This document shows, one piece after another, positions 17,319 through 25,277 of a stretch of 64,000 nt of DNA (position 1 is its first letter; each line of letters begins with the position of its first letter). A model generated the notes under the pieces. It did not search any database. It was not told where the DNA came from and saw only the letters and a list, made by a program, of their open reading frames with translations. The DNA is from Catenulispora sp. GP43. GTDB lineage: Bacteria; Actinomycetota; Actinomycetes; Streptomycetales; Catenulisporaceae. Location: assembly GCF_041260665.1 (NCBI RefSeq), contig NZ_JBGCCT010000001.1:372001-436000 (forward strand). Reading direction: 5' to 3'. Made by a program: the position numbers and the translations under genes.

Positions 17319-18389
17319 TCAGCTGCATCCCTGCGGCGCCCCGCCGGCCCGCAGCGTCTTCAGCGCGGTCAGCGCGTCGTTCAGCGTGCTCACCTTCACC
17401 AGCCGCAGCCCGCTCGGGGCGTTCTTGGCGGCGTCCGCGCAGTTGTCGGCGGGCGTCAGGAAGACGGTCGCGCCGTCCCGCTTGGCGGCCAGCGTCTTCA
17501 TCTGCACGCCGCCGATCGGGCCGACCTTGCCGGTGGAGTCGATGGTGCCGGTCCCGGCGATCTTCAGGCCGCCGGTGATGTCCTGCTGCGACAGCTCGTC
17601 GATGATCCCGAGCGCGAACATCATGCCGGCGCTGGGGCCGCCGACGTTGTCCAGCTGGATCTTCACATCGAACGGGAAGACGTTCTGGGTGCCCGGCAGG
17701 AAGCCCACCAGCGCCCGGGAGGGCCCGCTGTCGTGCGACTGCGTGGTCACCACCGAGACCTGCTGCTGCTTGCCGGCCCGGGTCACGGTGAAGACCACCG
17801 TGTCGCCCGGCTTGTGCTTCTGGATCAGCGTGTGCACATCGTCGGGGTTCACCAGCGCCGTGCCGTCCACGGCGTCGATGACGTCCTGCGGCTGCAGCTT
17901 GCCGTCCGCCGGGCTGCCCGGGGTCACCGAGTCGACGACCACCTCGGTCCGCAGCGGCTTGATCCCCTGGGAGGTCAGCGCCGCGGTGATCGCCTGGTCC
18001 TCGGAGTCGTCGAACATGGCGGTGTTCTGCTGGGTCGCCTCCTGCGCGGTCTGGCCCTCGGGGTAGATGACCGTGCGCGGGACCACGATCTTGTCGCTGG
18101 ACAGCCAGCCGGAGAGCACCTCGACGCTGTTCGGCTTGTAGTCCGCCCGGGACACCTCGACGGTGACCATGCGCAGCTGCCCGCCGCTGGTGTGCGGGTA
18201 CGTCTGGGTGCCGGTGATGTCGATCACCGGCTTGACCGGCTGCCCGGAATCCGTCGAGTAGCTGCCCAGGGTGTCGTACGTCGGACCCGGCGACATCTCC
18301 GCGTACGGCGTCGGGATCAGAAACGCCGAGGCCGTGAGCAGGGCGACCGTCGTTCCGGACAGACTCAGGGTGAGGGCACGGCGCTGCAT
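17319..18389 (-). CDS. PDZ-domain Lon-like serine protease (YlbL family)
   Basis: Membrane-anchored protease of 356 residues. One N-terminal membrane segment (about 8-27), a PDZ domain in the middle (LRTEVVVDSVTPGSPADGKLQPQDVIDAVDG) and a C-terminal Lon-type proteolytic domain with no ATPase. The Ser-Lys dyad is visible: Ser in NVGGPSAGMM and Lys in GVQMKTLAA. Two cysteines near the C-terminus (NCAD and the terminal QGCS) could form a disulfide outside the membrane. Family members are thought to act in envelope protein quality control; the substrate is unknown. Confidence 0.88.
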   Translation of the reverse strand: MQRRALTLSLSGTTVALLTASAFLIPTPYAEMSPGPTYDTLGSYSTDSGQPVKPVIDITGTQTYPHTSGGQLRMVTVEVSRADYKPNSVEVLSGWLSSDKIVVPRTVIYPEGQTAQEATQQNTAMFDDSEDQAITAALTSQGIKPLRTEVVVDSVTPGSPADGKLQPQDVIDAVDGTALVNPDDVHTLIQKHKPGDTVVFTVTRAGKQQQVSVVTTQSHDSGPSRALVGFLPGTQNVFPFDVKIQLDNVGGPSAGMMFALGIIDELSQQDITGGLKIAGTGTIDSTGKVGPIGGVQMKTLAAKRDGATVFLTPADNCADAAKNAPSGLRLVKVSTLNDALTALKTLRAGGAPQGCS

Positions 18390-18431
18390 TCCACAGATGC
18401 TATCTGTTGCAGTCTGAAGCGGCGCTGAGAC

Positions 18432-18617
18432 CTACGCCGGAGGTGCGGCTTCGGCCGCGATCGGGTCGTCATTGGAGATCGCCTCTCGGAAGCGCCGATA
18501 GGCGTGGATGGTGTCGTCGTCACTGGGCCGCCGCACATGACGGGCCAATGCGGACACCGCCGCGGCCAGCACCACGGCGCCGACGGGGATCGCCCACCAA
18601 GCCAGGATCGACAGCAC
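18432..18617 (-). CDS. Small single-span membrane protein, conserved hypothetical
   Basis: 61 residues: one N-terminal membrane helix (LAWWAIPVGAVVLAAAVSAL), a basic stretch (RHVRR), then an acidic soluble tail containing DTIHAYRRFREAI. Similar short genes sit next to the PDZ protease gene in streptomycetes, and the positive-inside layout supports a real protein. It lies between moaE and the protease gene in the same direction. Function unknown. Confidence 0.65.
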   Translation of the reverse strand: MLSILAWWAIPVGAVVLAAAVSALARHVRRPSDDDTIHAYRRFREAISNDDPIAAEAAPPA

Positions 18618-18657
18618 ACCGTGACTTTAACGCACTATTCCGTCACACGCAGTGAAG

Positions 18658-19128
18658 CTAGCAGCCGACCCATTCGTGGTCGCCGTCCGCGAACTCCTCG
18701 CGCTTCCAGATCGGCACCTGCGCCTTGAGGGTGTCGATGAAGGCGCGGCACGCCGCGAACGCCTCGGCCCGGTGCGGCGCCGAGGCGCCGACCACGACCG
18801 CGAGGTCGCCGACGGTCAGCGCGCCCACCCTGTGGACCGCCGAGAGCGCGACCACGTCCGGGTGCGCCGCGGCGACGTCCTCGGCGACCGTCGCCAGCAG
18901 TTCCGCAGCCGAAGGATGCGCGCTGTAGTCCAAAGCGGTGACGGACCGGCCGTGGTCGTGGTCGCGCACGACGCCGATGAACAGCGCGATGCCGCCGGCG
19001 GCCGGGTGCGTGACCGCCGCGACGACCTCGTCGACGGACAGCGGCTCCTCGCGGACGTCCGTGTGGATGGCCGTCCTGACGGCCGGGTGTCCCGTCGTCA
19101 CCTGTTCCTTTTCCTTCTCTTCGATCAC
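18658..19128 (-). CDS. moaE: Molybdopterin synthase catalytic subunit MoaE
   Basis: 156 residues. MoaE uses the thiocarboxylated C-terminus of MoaD to convert precursor Z to molybdopterin. Seen: GGIALFIGVVRDHDHGRSV, the HRVG..VGD..V core and the conserved lysine in PIWKREEF near the C-terminus. The GTG start shares a base with the TAG of the upstream SDR gene (TAGTG), so translation is coupled. No other molybdenum cofactor gene is nearby, so MoaD must come from elsewhere. Confidence 0.9.
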   Translation of the reverse strand: MIEEKEKEQVTTGHPAVRTAIHTDVREEPLSVDEVVAAVTHPAAGGIALFIGVVRDHDHGRSVTALDYSAHPSAAELLATVAEDVAAAHPDVVALSAVHRVGALTVGDLAVVVGASAPHRAEAFAACRAFIDTLKAQVPIWKREEFADGDHEWVGC

Positions 19129-20231
19129 TAGACCGATCCTCCCCCACGGCGCTTGCGCCGTGCCCGCCGCACCAGGGCCGCGGTGCCGACCAGCGCGACC
19201 GTGGCGCCGGCCGCGCCGAGTCCGGCCGCGGCGTCCTTCTTGCCCAGGCGCCGGGCCAGCGCGGCGTGGTGGCCGTCGATGTCCTCCAGAAGCTGGGCGA
19301 ACGCTTCCTCATTCGTGAAACCAGGTTCCCACCCGGCCTCGCGGAGCTTCTTATTCGAGACTGCCCAAGGGTGCATCACGTACTGGAGGTCGCTGGCCGG
19401 AGCCGGAGTGAGGTGCAGCCTGTGCAGCCGCTCCGCGGCGCCGATGGCCAAGCCCTCTGGGAGCTCCATCCGGCGCATCCCGGAGAGCTCCTCCACTTCG
19501 TCCTGCGTGAGCCAGCCGTCGGAGGCGACCGGGACGATCCCGCTCACCTTCCCCAGGGCCGCGTACTCCAGGGCGGACAGCAGGTCGTCGATGTGGCAGA
19601 ACTGCCAGACCGGCTTCGAGCCGCGCACCACCAGCAGGCGCGGCGCCTCGAAGTGCCGCGTCAGATAGGTGTCCACGCCCGGACCCACTATGGCCGCCGG
19701 GCGCAGGACCGTAATGGTCAGCCCGGGGTGCGCGCGCGGCGCGATCGCCGCCAGCCGCTCGATCTCCAACAGGTCGCCGACCAGGGTGCCGTCGGGGGTG
19801 GCGCGCAGCGGCGCGTCGTCCTCCAGCGGCAGCGGGTTGTCCGGCAGCGCGCCATAGACCATCGCCGTGGACAGCAGCACCACGTGGTGCACGCCGGCGG
19901 CGGCCGCGGCGGTGATCGCGGTCTGGGCGGCGCGGACGTTGCGCGCGGTGCGCTCGCGCGGCTCGGAGTTCAGGTCGGAGTCCACGGCCAGGTGCACCAG
20001 CGTGTCCACCCCGGACAGCCGTTCGGCCAGTTGGGGGTCCGTGACCTCGCCCAACCGCCAGGTCGCCGGGGCGGCACCGCGCTCGGCGTCCAGGCCCACC
20101 ACCCGGCGCACTTCGCCGCCGAACGCGAGCTTGCCGGTCAGTGCCTCGCCCAGCCGGGCGGCCGCGCCGGTGACGGCGATGGTGGGCTTGCTGGTGCGGC
20201 CGGGGCGCTTGCGGTCCGGCGAGGAACTCAC
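19128..20231 (-). CDS. NAD-dependent epimerase/dehydratase-like SDR with C-terminal membrane anchor
   Basis: Extended-SDR protein of 367 residues. The Rossmann start reads AVTGAAARLGEALTGKL, and a strand VDTLVHLAVDS and an active-site-like Ser...Tyr region (LLSTAMVYGALP) are seen. The C-terminal ~35 residues form a hydrophobic helix followed by an Arg/Lys cluster, suggesting attachment to the membrane. It precedes moaE with overlapping stop and start. The substrate is unknown; nucleotide sugars or nucleoside-like compounds are possible for this fold. Confidence 0.75.
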   Translation of the reverse strand: MSSSPDRKRPGRTSKPTIAVTGAAARLGEALTGKLAFGGEVRRVVGLDAERGAAPATWRLGEVTDPQLAERLSGVDTLVHLAVDSDLNSEPRERTARNVRAAQTAITAAAAAGVHHVVLLSTAMVYGALPDNPLPLEDDAPLRATPDGTLVGDLLEIERLAAIAPRAHPGLTITVLRPAAIVGPGVDTYLTRHFEAPRLLVVRGSKPVWQFCHIDDLLSALEYAALGKVSGIVPVASDGWLTQDEVEELSGMRRMELPEGLAIGAAERLHRLHLTPAPASDLQYVMHPWAVSNKKLREAGWEPGFTNEEAFAQLLEDIDGHHAALARRLGKKDAAAGLGAAGATVALVGTAALVRRARRKRRGGGSV

Positions 20232-20327
20232 TGAGGCTCTCCTGTGGTTACGTTAGATGTGTAGAGGAAGTCAGTCTCCGCGCTGTAAACCGATCCTTCT
20301 TCCCCGTCGTCCGTGAGGTCACCCGCC

Positions 20328-21914
20328 GTGAACAAGAACCCCGAAGATCACAACCCGTCGGACGGCGACGAGTCGCAGAACCAGGGTAAGCGCCCGGACG
20401 GCCCCGTTGATCCGCTGGGGGCCATGTTCCAGCAGATGTTCGGCGGAACCGGGGCGCAGTCCCCGGGGTCGAACATCCCGGGCATGCCGGACCCGCAGAT
20501 GCTGCAGATGGTGTTCAGCCAGATCCAGGCCCTGATGAGCGGCGGCGGCGACGGCGCGGTCAACTGGGACCTGGCCAAGACCATGGCGCGCAACGCCGTG
20601 GCCTCCGCCGGACCCGACCCCTCGCCGACCGACGGCGAGCAGCGCACCTACGACGGTGCCGTGCAGCTCGCCGAGCACTGGCTGGACCAGGTCACCTCGC
20701 TGCCGGCCGGTACCGCGGGCACCCGCGTGTGGTCCCGCGCGCAGTGGATCGAGGAGACCCTGCCGGTCTGGAAACAGCTGGTCGAGCCGGTCGCCGAGCG
20801 CATCACCTCGGCGATGGGCGACGCCGTCGGCGGCGCGGTGGGCGAGCTGGGCATGCCGGAGAACCCGGAGGCGGCCGGCCTGCCCCCGGGCATGGGCGAC
20901 ATGCTGGGCAACCTGTTCGGCGGAGCGGCCGGGGGCGGCGGCCAGAACCCGCTCGGCGGCATGATGAAGCAGATGGGCACCGCGATGTTCGGCTCCCAGG
21001 TCGGCCAGGCCCTGGCCTCGCTGGCCGGCGAGGTGGTCTCCGGCAGCGACATCGGGCTGCCGCTGGGCCCGGAGGGCAAGGCGGTGCTGCTGCCGGCGAA
21101 CGTGGACGTCTTCGCCGAGGGCCTGGAGATCGACATCGAGCAGGTCCGCCTCTACCTGGCCCTGCGCGAGGCCGCCTACCAGCGGCTGTTCTCGCACGTG
21201 CCGTGGCTCAAGCCCCGCCTGCTCGGCGCGGTCGAGGAGTACGCGCGCGGCATCACGGTCGACGCCTCCAAGTTCAGCGAGCTGGCCCAGCAGGCCGAGC
21301 AGATGGACCTGACCAACCTGGACCCCTCGCAGCTGGAGAACATGCTGGGCGGCGGCGGCCTGTTCCAGCCGGTGGACTCCCCGGCCCAGAAGGCGGCCCT
21401 GGCCCGCCTGGAGACGCTGCTCGCGCTGGCCGAGGGCTGGGTGGACGCGGTGGTGCACGCTGCGGCCTCGCCGCAGATGTCGGCGGCGGACGCGCTGCGG
21501 GAGACCCTGCGGCGGCGGCGCGCGGCCGGCGGCCCGGCCGAGCAGACCTTCTCGGCCCTGGTGGGCCTGGAGCTGCGCCCGCGGCGGCTGCGCGACGCCT
21601 CGCGCCTGTGGGCCTCGCTGGCCGACGCGCGCGGACTGGACGGTCGCGACGCGGTGTGGTCGCACCCGGACCTGCTGCCGACCTCGGCCGACCTGGACGA
21701 CCCCGACGGGTTCGTGCACGGCCGGGACGCCGAGGACGGGCTGGAGTTCGACTTCTCCGGGCTGGACGAGCTGCTGGGCGGCGGCGAGACCGGGAAGAGC
21801 GACGGGGCTGTGGACAACGGCCCTGTGGACAACGCCAAGGACGACGACGGCAAGGGTTCCGACTCCGACTCCGGCAAGAGCGGCGAGAGCGGCGAGGACA
21901 AGCCGAAGGAGTAG
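20328..21914 (+). CDS. Zincin-like metalloprotease family protein (COG5282/DUF2342), active site apparently degenerate
   Basis: About 528 residues. Gly/Met/Gln-rich N-terminus, conserved core (NWDLAKTMARNAVA; VDVFAEGLEIDIEQVRLYLALREAA; FSHVPWLKPRLLGAVEEYARGI) and a highly charged Asp/Ser/Lys tail. Where zincins have HExxH this protein reads Arg-Glu-Ala-Ala-Tyr, so zinc binding and proteolysis are doubtful. The GTG at 20328 is preferred over the GTG at 20313 because GAGG lies 9 nt before it. Divergent from the SDR-moaE genes. Function unknown. Confidence 0.78.
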   Translation: MNKNPEDHNPSDGDESQNQGKRPDGPVDPLGAMFQQMFGGTGAQSPGSNIPGMPDPQMLQMVFSQIQALMSGGGDGAVNWDLAKTMARNAVASAGPDPSPTDGEQRTYDGAVQLAEHWLDQVTSLPAGTAGTRVWSRAQWIEETLPVWKQLVEPVAERITSAMGDAVGGAVGELGMPENPEAAGLPPGMGDMLGNLFGGAAGGGGQNPLGGMMKQMGTAMFGSQVGQALASLAGEVVSGSDIGLPLGPEGKAVLLPANVDVFAEGLEIDIEQVRLYLALREAAYQRLFSHVPWLKPRLLGAVEEYARGITVDASKFSELAQQAEQMDLTNLDPSQLENMLGGGGLFQPVDSPAQKAALARLETLLALAEGWVDAVVHAAASPQMSAADALRETLRRRRAAGGPAEQTFSALVGLELRPRRLRDASRLWASLADARGLDGRDAVWSHPDLLPTSADLDDPDGFVHGRDAEDGLEFDFSGLDELLGGGETGKSDGAVDNGPVDNAKDDDGKGSDSDSGKSGESGEDKPKE

Positions 21915-22006
21915 CGCGGACCGCGACCTGACCTGACCCGATCCGGCCTGGCCCGGCTCGCGACGGCGATATTCATCGTCGGCGCGTCGCCGGGCCTCGG
22001 CGTGTC

Positions 22007-22549
22007 TTAGTCCGCGTCGTCCGATGCCACCCCGCCGCCGGCGCTGGCGAACCCTTCCAGAAAACCGCGGGCGCGCTCCGTCTTCGGATACACGCTCATC
22101 AGCTCCCAGAACCGCGGCCCGTGGCTGGGCACCAGCAGGTGTGCGAGCTCGTGCAGCAGGACGTAGTCCAGCACGTACTCCGGCATGCCGCGCACCCGGT
22201 CGGAGATGCGGATGGTGCCGTCCACAGGGGTGCAGGACCCCCAGCGGGTCTGCTGGTTGGCGACCCAGCGGACACTGGCGGGCTGCGCGCGGCCGTGGAA
22301 ATAGCGCATCGACAGGTCACGGGCCCGGCGGGACAGTTCCTCGTCGTCCGGCCTGCGTTTGCGCTCCTGGCCGGCGAGGCGGGCGAGCATCTTGTCGACC
22401 CACTGCTTTTCCTCAGCGCGCGTCATCTGCGCTGGGATCAGCACCACAGTCTTGTCGCCGTCCCGGTACGCAGAGACGGTGCGACGCCGCCGGTTGCTTC
22501 GCCGCACCTCGATCTGACCGCCCTGGTGGGGGGCTTCGTCGAGTCCCAC
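22007..22549 (-). CDS. YgjP-like metallopeptidase (M48/DUF45 family)
   Basis: About 180 residues with the family's zinc motif HELAHLLVPSHGPRFW, preceded by WGSCTPVDGTIRISDRVRGMPEYVLDYV. Such proteins are compact zinc metallopeptidases of unknown physiological role. The start is uncertain: GTG at 22549 gives the usual N-terminus, while an in-frame GTG at 22639 would add 30 residues and reach into a cluster of DnaA-box-like sequences. Neighbouring zincin-like and ThiF-like genes form a conserved set in related actinomycetes. Confidence 0.8.
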   Translation of the reverse strand: MGLDEAPHQGGQIEVRRSNRRRRTVSAYRDGDKTVVLIPAQMTRAEEKQWVDKMLARLAGQERKRRPDDEELSRRARDLSMRYFHGRAQPASVRWVANQQTRWGSCTPVDGTIRISDRVRGMPEYVLDYVLLHELAHLLVPSHGPRFWELMSVYPKTERARGFLEGFASAGGGVASDDAD

Positions 22550-22631
22550 GGCAAGGGACCCTAGCGTGTGCCACCCCCCTATGGCGTTACCGAAATGACA
22601 TCCCGGGGCGTCGGGATCGGCGCAAATCCGA

Positions 22632-22674
22632 TTGTCCACATGCCGTGCACAGGTTTTCCACAGAGTTATCCACA
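22632..22674 (+). promoter_or_regulatory. Cluster of three DnaA-box-like 9-mers
   Basis: In 43 bp there are TTGTCCACA (22632-22640), TTTTCCACA (22654-22662) and TTATCCACA (22666-22674), all in the same orientation. TTGTCCACA is the actinobacterial and TTATCCACA the enterobacterial consensus DnaA box. Two further TTGTCCACA sites lie in opposite orientation inside the upstream gene (21809-21817 and 21824-21832). Function unknown; this is not near dnaA or dnaN. Confidence 0.45.
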
Positions 22675-22768
22675 GGGTGTGTCTTCCTGTGGGTTGCCTA
22701 ACACAAACAATTCAACCTGCGGCGCGTAGCGCCTCCTCAACGGGTGGCGGTGGGAGACGGGTGGGCGA

Positions 22769-23572
22769 TCAGCGGCCGGTAAAGCGGGGTGCACGGCGCT
22801 CGCGCCGGGCAGCGAGCCCCTCCTGGAGGTCCTCGGTCGCCATCGTGATCGGCTGAGCCAGCGCCTCCCAGCGCAGCGCCGCCTCAAAGGACTCGTGACC
22901 GGCGCCGATCAGGGCCTGCTTGGTGAGCTTCACGGCGATCGGCGCGCCGGCGGCCACGTCCGAGGCGATCCGCTCGATCTCCCCAGGGAAGTCCCCGGCA
23001 GGGAACACCCTGTTGTAGATACCGAGCGCGACGGCTTCCGCACCATTCACAGCACGGTTCGTGTAAAGCAGCTCACGCGCGTTGGCCATCCCCACGACCT
23101 CCGGCAGCAGCCAGGTCGCGGCCATCCCCGGATGCATGCCGAGCTTGGTGAACGGCACCGCGAACTTCGCGGTGTCCACCGCGTAGCGCAGGTCACAGGC
23201 CAGGGCCAGGCACGCGCCCGCCCCCACCGCCGGGCCGTTCACGGCGGCGATCGTCGGCACCGGCAGATCCCGCAGGCTCAGCCAGATCCGGTAGAAGGGC
23301 AGCATCTTGTCGCGGAGTTTTTCCACAGGCGCGCCCGGCTCGGCACCGATCCAGCCCAGATCGCCGCCGGCGCAGAACGCGGAGCCGGCACCGGTCACCA
23401 CGACACAGCGAACTTCCTCGTCCTGCCCGATTTCCCGCATAAGCCGCTCCCACGACTCCGTCATCGGCGCGGTCATCGCGTTGCGCCGGTCCGGGTCGTC
23501 CAACGTCACGGTCAACACACCATCCGACGTGCGGCGGACGGTCAAGAGCGGATATTCACGCGACTCAGGCAT
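22769..23572 (-). CDS. Enoyl-CoA hydratase/isomerase family protein
   Basis: Crotonase-fold enzyme of 267 residues. The oxyanion-hole segments are CAGGDLGWIG and NGPAVGAGACLALACDLRYA. The first catalytic glutamate position (after LGMHPG..A) reads Ala/Thr rather than the Glu of classic hydratases, so an isomerase, hydrolase or other crotonase activity is possible. The ATG was chosen because the domain starts directly after it; the long upstream open frame is not coding. Likely a lone fatty-acid or degradative gene. Confidence 0.82.
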   Translation of the reverse strand: MPESREYPLLTVRRTSDGVLTVTLDDPDRRNAMTAPMTESWERLMREIGQDEEVRCVVVTGAGSAFCAGGDLGWIGAEPGAPVEKLRDKMLPFYRIWLSLRDLPVPTIAAVNGPAVGAGACLALACDLRYAVDTAKFAVPFTKLGMHPGMAATWLLPEVVGMANARELLYTNRAVNGAEAVALGIYNRVFPAGDFPGEIERIASDVAAGAPIAVKLTKQALIGAGHESFEAALRWEALAQPITMATEDLQEGLAARRERRAPRFTGR

Positions 23573-23677
23573 GGCGTCAGCGTAGCGGTGCGGTTTGGGC
23601 CCGGCGCTGCCGTATGGTGTTCCGCGTTCGGGGTGAAAGGTACGTATAGCCTCAAGTACGGAAGGTAGTGACAAACC

Positions 23678-23836
23678 ATGGCGGAGTCGTACACCGGGGA
23701 CGCCTACTGCGTGAAGTGCAAGGAGAAGAAGAACTTCACCGGCCAGGTGAAGGTCAGCGACTCGGGCCGGCGGATGGCGCAGGGCATCTGCCCGACCTGC
23801 GGGACCAAGCTCAACCGGATCCTGGGCAAGGCCTGA
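23678..23836 (+). CDS. DUF5679 zinc-ribbon protein (52 aa)
   Basis: Very small protein with two CxxC pairs (YCVKCKEKK near residues 11-14 and ICPTCGTK near residues 38-41), the pattern of a zinc ribbon. It has a GGAAGG ribosome site 12 nt before the ATG, a clean stop and a hairpin terminator downstream, so it is a real monocistronic gene. It matches the conserved actinobacterial DUF5679 family. Function unknown; nucleic-acid or protein binding is the usual role of such ribbons. Confidence 0.82.
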   Translation: MAESYTGDAYCVKCKEKKNFTGQVKVSDSGRRMAQGICPTCGTKLNRILGKA

Positions 23837-23853
23837 GATCCGGCACGGGAAGG

Positions 23854-23877
23854 CGGCGGCCGGTCCTCCGGCCGCCG
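23854..23877 (+). terminator. Terminator of the DUF5679 gene
   Basis: Ten-bp GC-rich stem (CGGCGGCCGG / CCGGCCGCCG) with a TCCT loop, 18 nt behind the stop codon. No T-run. Confidence 0.65.
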
Positions 23878-23993
23878 TACGGGTGAATCGGAGAGCTGAC
23901 AGGTGCGGGGACTGCGGCGGGTGCCGCAGGGTGGGGAGCAGCAGGTGAGAACGGCGGCGGGGTGCTGGGGCTGACACGGCGGGAGGCCAGGGC

Positions 23994-25277
23994 GTGCGTC
24001 CGGTTCTGAAGGCGGGGTTGCGGCGGCTGTGGCGGCCCGGCGGCGCGCTGCAGATCGGGGTGACACCGGGCAGGTCGCTGCTGCTGAACGGGCTGGGCCC
24101 GGCCGCGACGGCTTTCGTCGGCGCGCTGGACGGGAACCGGGACATCTCCGGCCTGCTGACCCTGGCCGAGGAGATCGGGCTGTCCGGAGCGCAGGCGACG
24201 ACCCTGCTCGACATGCTGGCCCGGGCCGGATTCCTCGACGATGCCGGCTACGACCCGGGACCGGCGCTGCGCGCGCTCGACATCTCCGAGACCGACCGGC
24301 TCGCCCCGGATCTGGCCGCGCTGGCCCTGGGCTACCTGGTCCCGGGCGGTGCGGTGCGGGCGATGACGCGGCGGCGCACCGCGGTGATCGCCGTGTACGG
24401 ATGCGGACGCGTCGGGGCATCGATCGCGCACCTGCTGGCCGCGGCCGGGATCGGGTGCGTGGTGCCGATCGACAGCGGGCGCGCGCGGCCCGCGGACGCG
24501 GCGCCGGCCGGCTTCAAGAATCCACGGGGGTTGAGTCACCGGGGCGAGCGGGAGGTTCCGGGGCCGCGGCGCAAGCGGGCGGCCGCGGCGACTGCCGCCG
24601 CCGGGGCTACCGCTGCCAGGGCTGCCACTGCTGGGGCTGCCGAGACTACCGAGGCCAGGCCCGCGGCATCACCGACGACCTCGCCGAACACCATCGACCT
24701 CGCCTCTCCCCCGCCCCGCCGCCAAGACCTCGTCCGGGCCCTGATCCGGGCCTCGGCGCCATCGACCCGCACCTCGCTGCCGGCCAACCGCCAGCGCCCC
24801 GACGTCGCGGTCCTGGCCCCGATCGCCGACGGCTACCCGGCTCTGGCCGCCTCGCTGCAGTCCGACGGTGTGCCGCATGTGTCGGCCGAAGTACACGAGA
24901 CCACCGGCGTGCTCGGACCGTTCGTCCAGCCGGGACGCACCTCGTGCCTGCGCTGCCGCGACCTGTACCGCACGGCGCGCGACCCGGGCTGGCCGCGGGC
25001 GATGGTGCCCTTCGGCGGCGTGGACGCGGTGCCGGCGGCTGAGGACCGCGCCTGCGACGTCACGCTGGCCTCGCTCCTGGCCGTCCAGGCGGTGCTGCAC
25101 GTCCTGGCCTTCGTCGAGGGCGACCCGCCGCCGACGGTGAACGCGGTCTTGGAGATGGTGCCGCCGTTCGGCGCGCAGACCCGGTACGAGCGGCCGCCGC
25201 ACCCGGACTGCGGATGCCTGATCACGGACCTGGAGACGGAGCCCGCGATGGGCGGCATGTTCAGAGGACACCGCTGA
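23994..25277 (+). CDS. ThiF/E1-like adenylyltransferase-fold protein with winged-helix-like N-terminus
   Basis: 427 residues. The first ~90 residues (LQIGVTPGRSLLLNGLGPAA, then a helical region ending LARAGFLDDAG) resemble the leader-peptide-binding N-terminal domain of cyclodehydratase partner proteins from azol(in)e RiPP pathways. A Rossmann segment (YGCGRVGASIAHLLAAAGIG) follows, then an Ala/Thr-rich low-complexity insert (about residues 180-245), then a ThiF-like C-terminal half with CLRC and CGC cysteine pairs that could bind zinc. GTG start with GGGAGG upstream. No precursor or YcaO gene is seen nearby. Its role is unknown. Confidence 0.7.
   Translation: MRPVLKAGLRRLWRPGGALQIGVTPGRSLLLNGLGPAATAFVGALDGNRDISGLLTLAEEIGLSGAQATTLLDMLARAGFLDDAGYDPGPALRALDISETDRLAPDLAALALGYLVPGGAVRAMTRRRTAVIAVYGCGRVGASIAHLLAAAGIGCVVPIDSGRARPADAAPAGFKNPRGLSHRGEREVPGPRRKRAAAATAAAGATAARAATAGAAETTEARPAASPTTSPNTIDLASPPPRRQDLVRALIRASAPSTRTSLPANRQRPDVAVLAPIADGYPALAASLQSDGVPHVSAEVHETTGVLGPFVQPGRTSCLRCRDLYRTARDPGWPRAMVPFGGVDAVPAAEDRACDVTLASLLAVQAVLHVLAFVEGDPPPTVNAVLEMVPPFGAQTRYERPPHPDCGCLITDLETEPAMGGMFRGHR

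Noticed and set aside
13496-17578. 1360-codon plus-strand frame
   Set aside because: Antisense to the UPF0182 gene; the true plus-strand gene here is only the 182-codon PPA1309 gene.
22632-22674. Chromosomal origin of replication
   Set aside because: Too few DnaA boxes and no dnaA, dnaN or AT-rich unwinding region nearby; kept only as a box cluster.
23678-23836. DUF5679 gene as a RiPP precursor for the ThiF-like protein
   Set aside because: Two CxxC pairs spread over the length fit a zinc ribbon, there is no leader/core layout, and a terminator separates the two genes.
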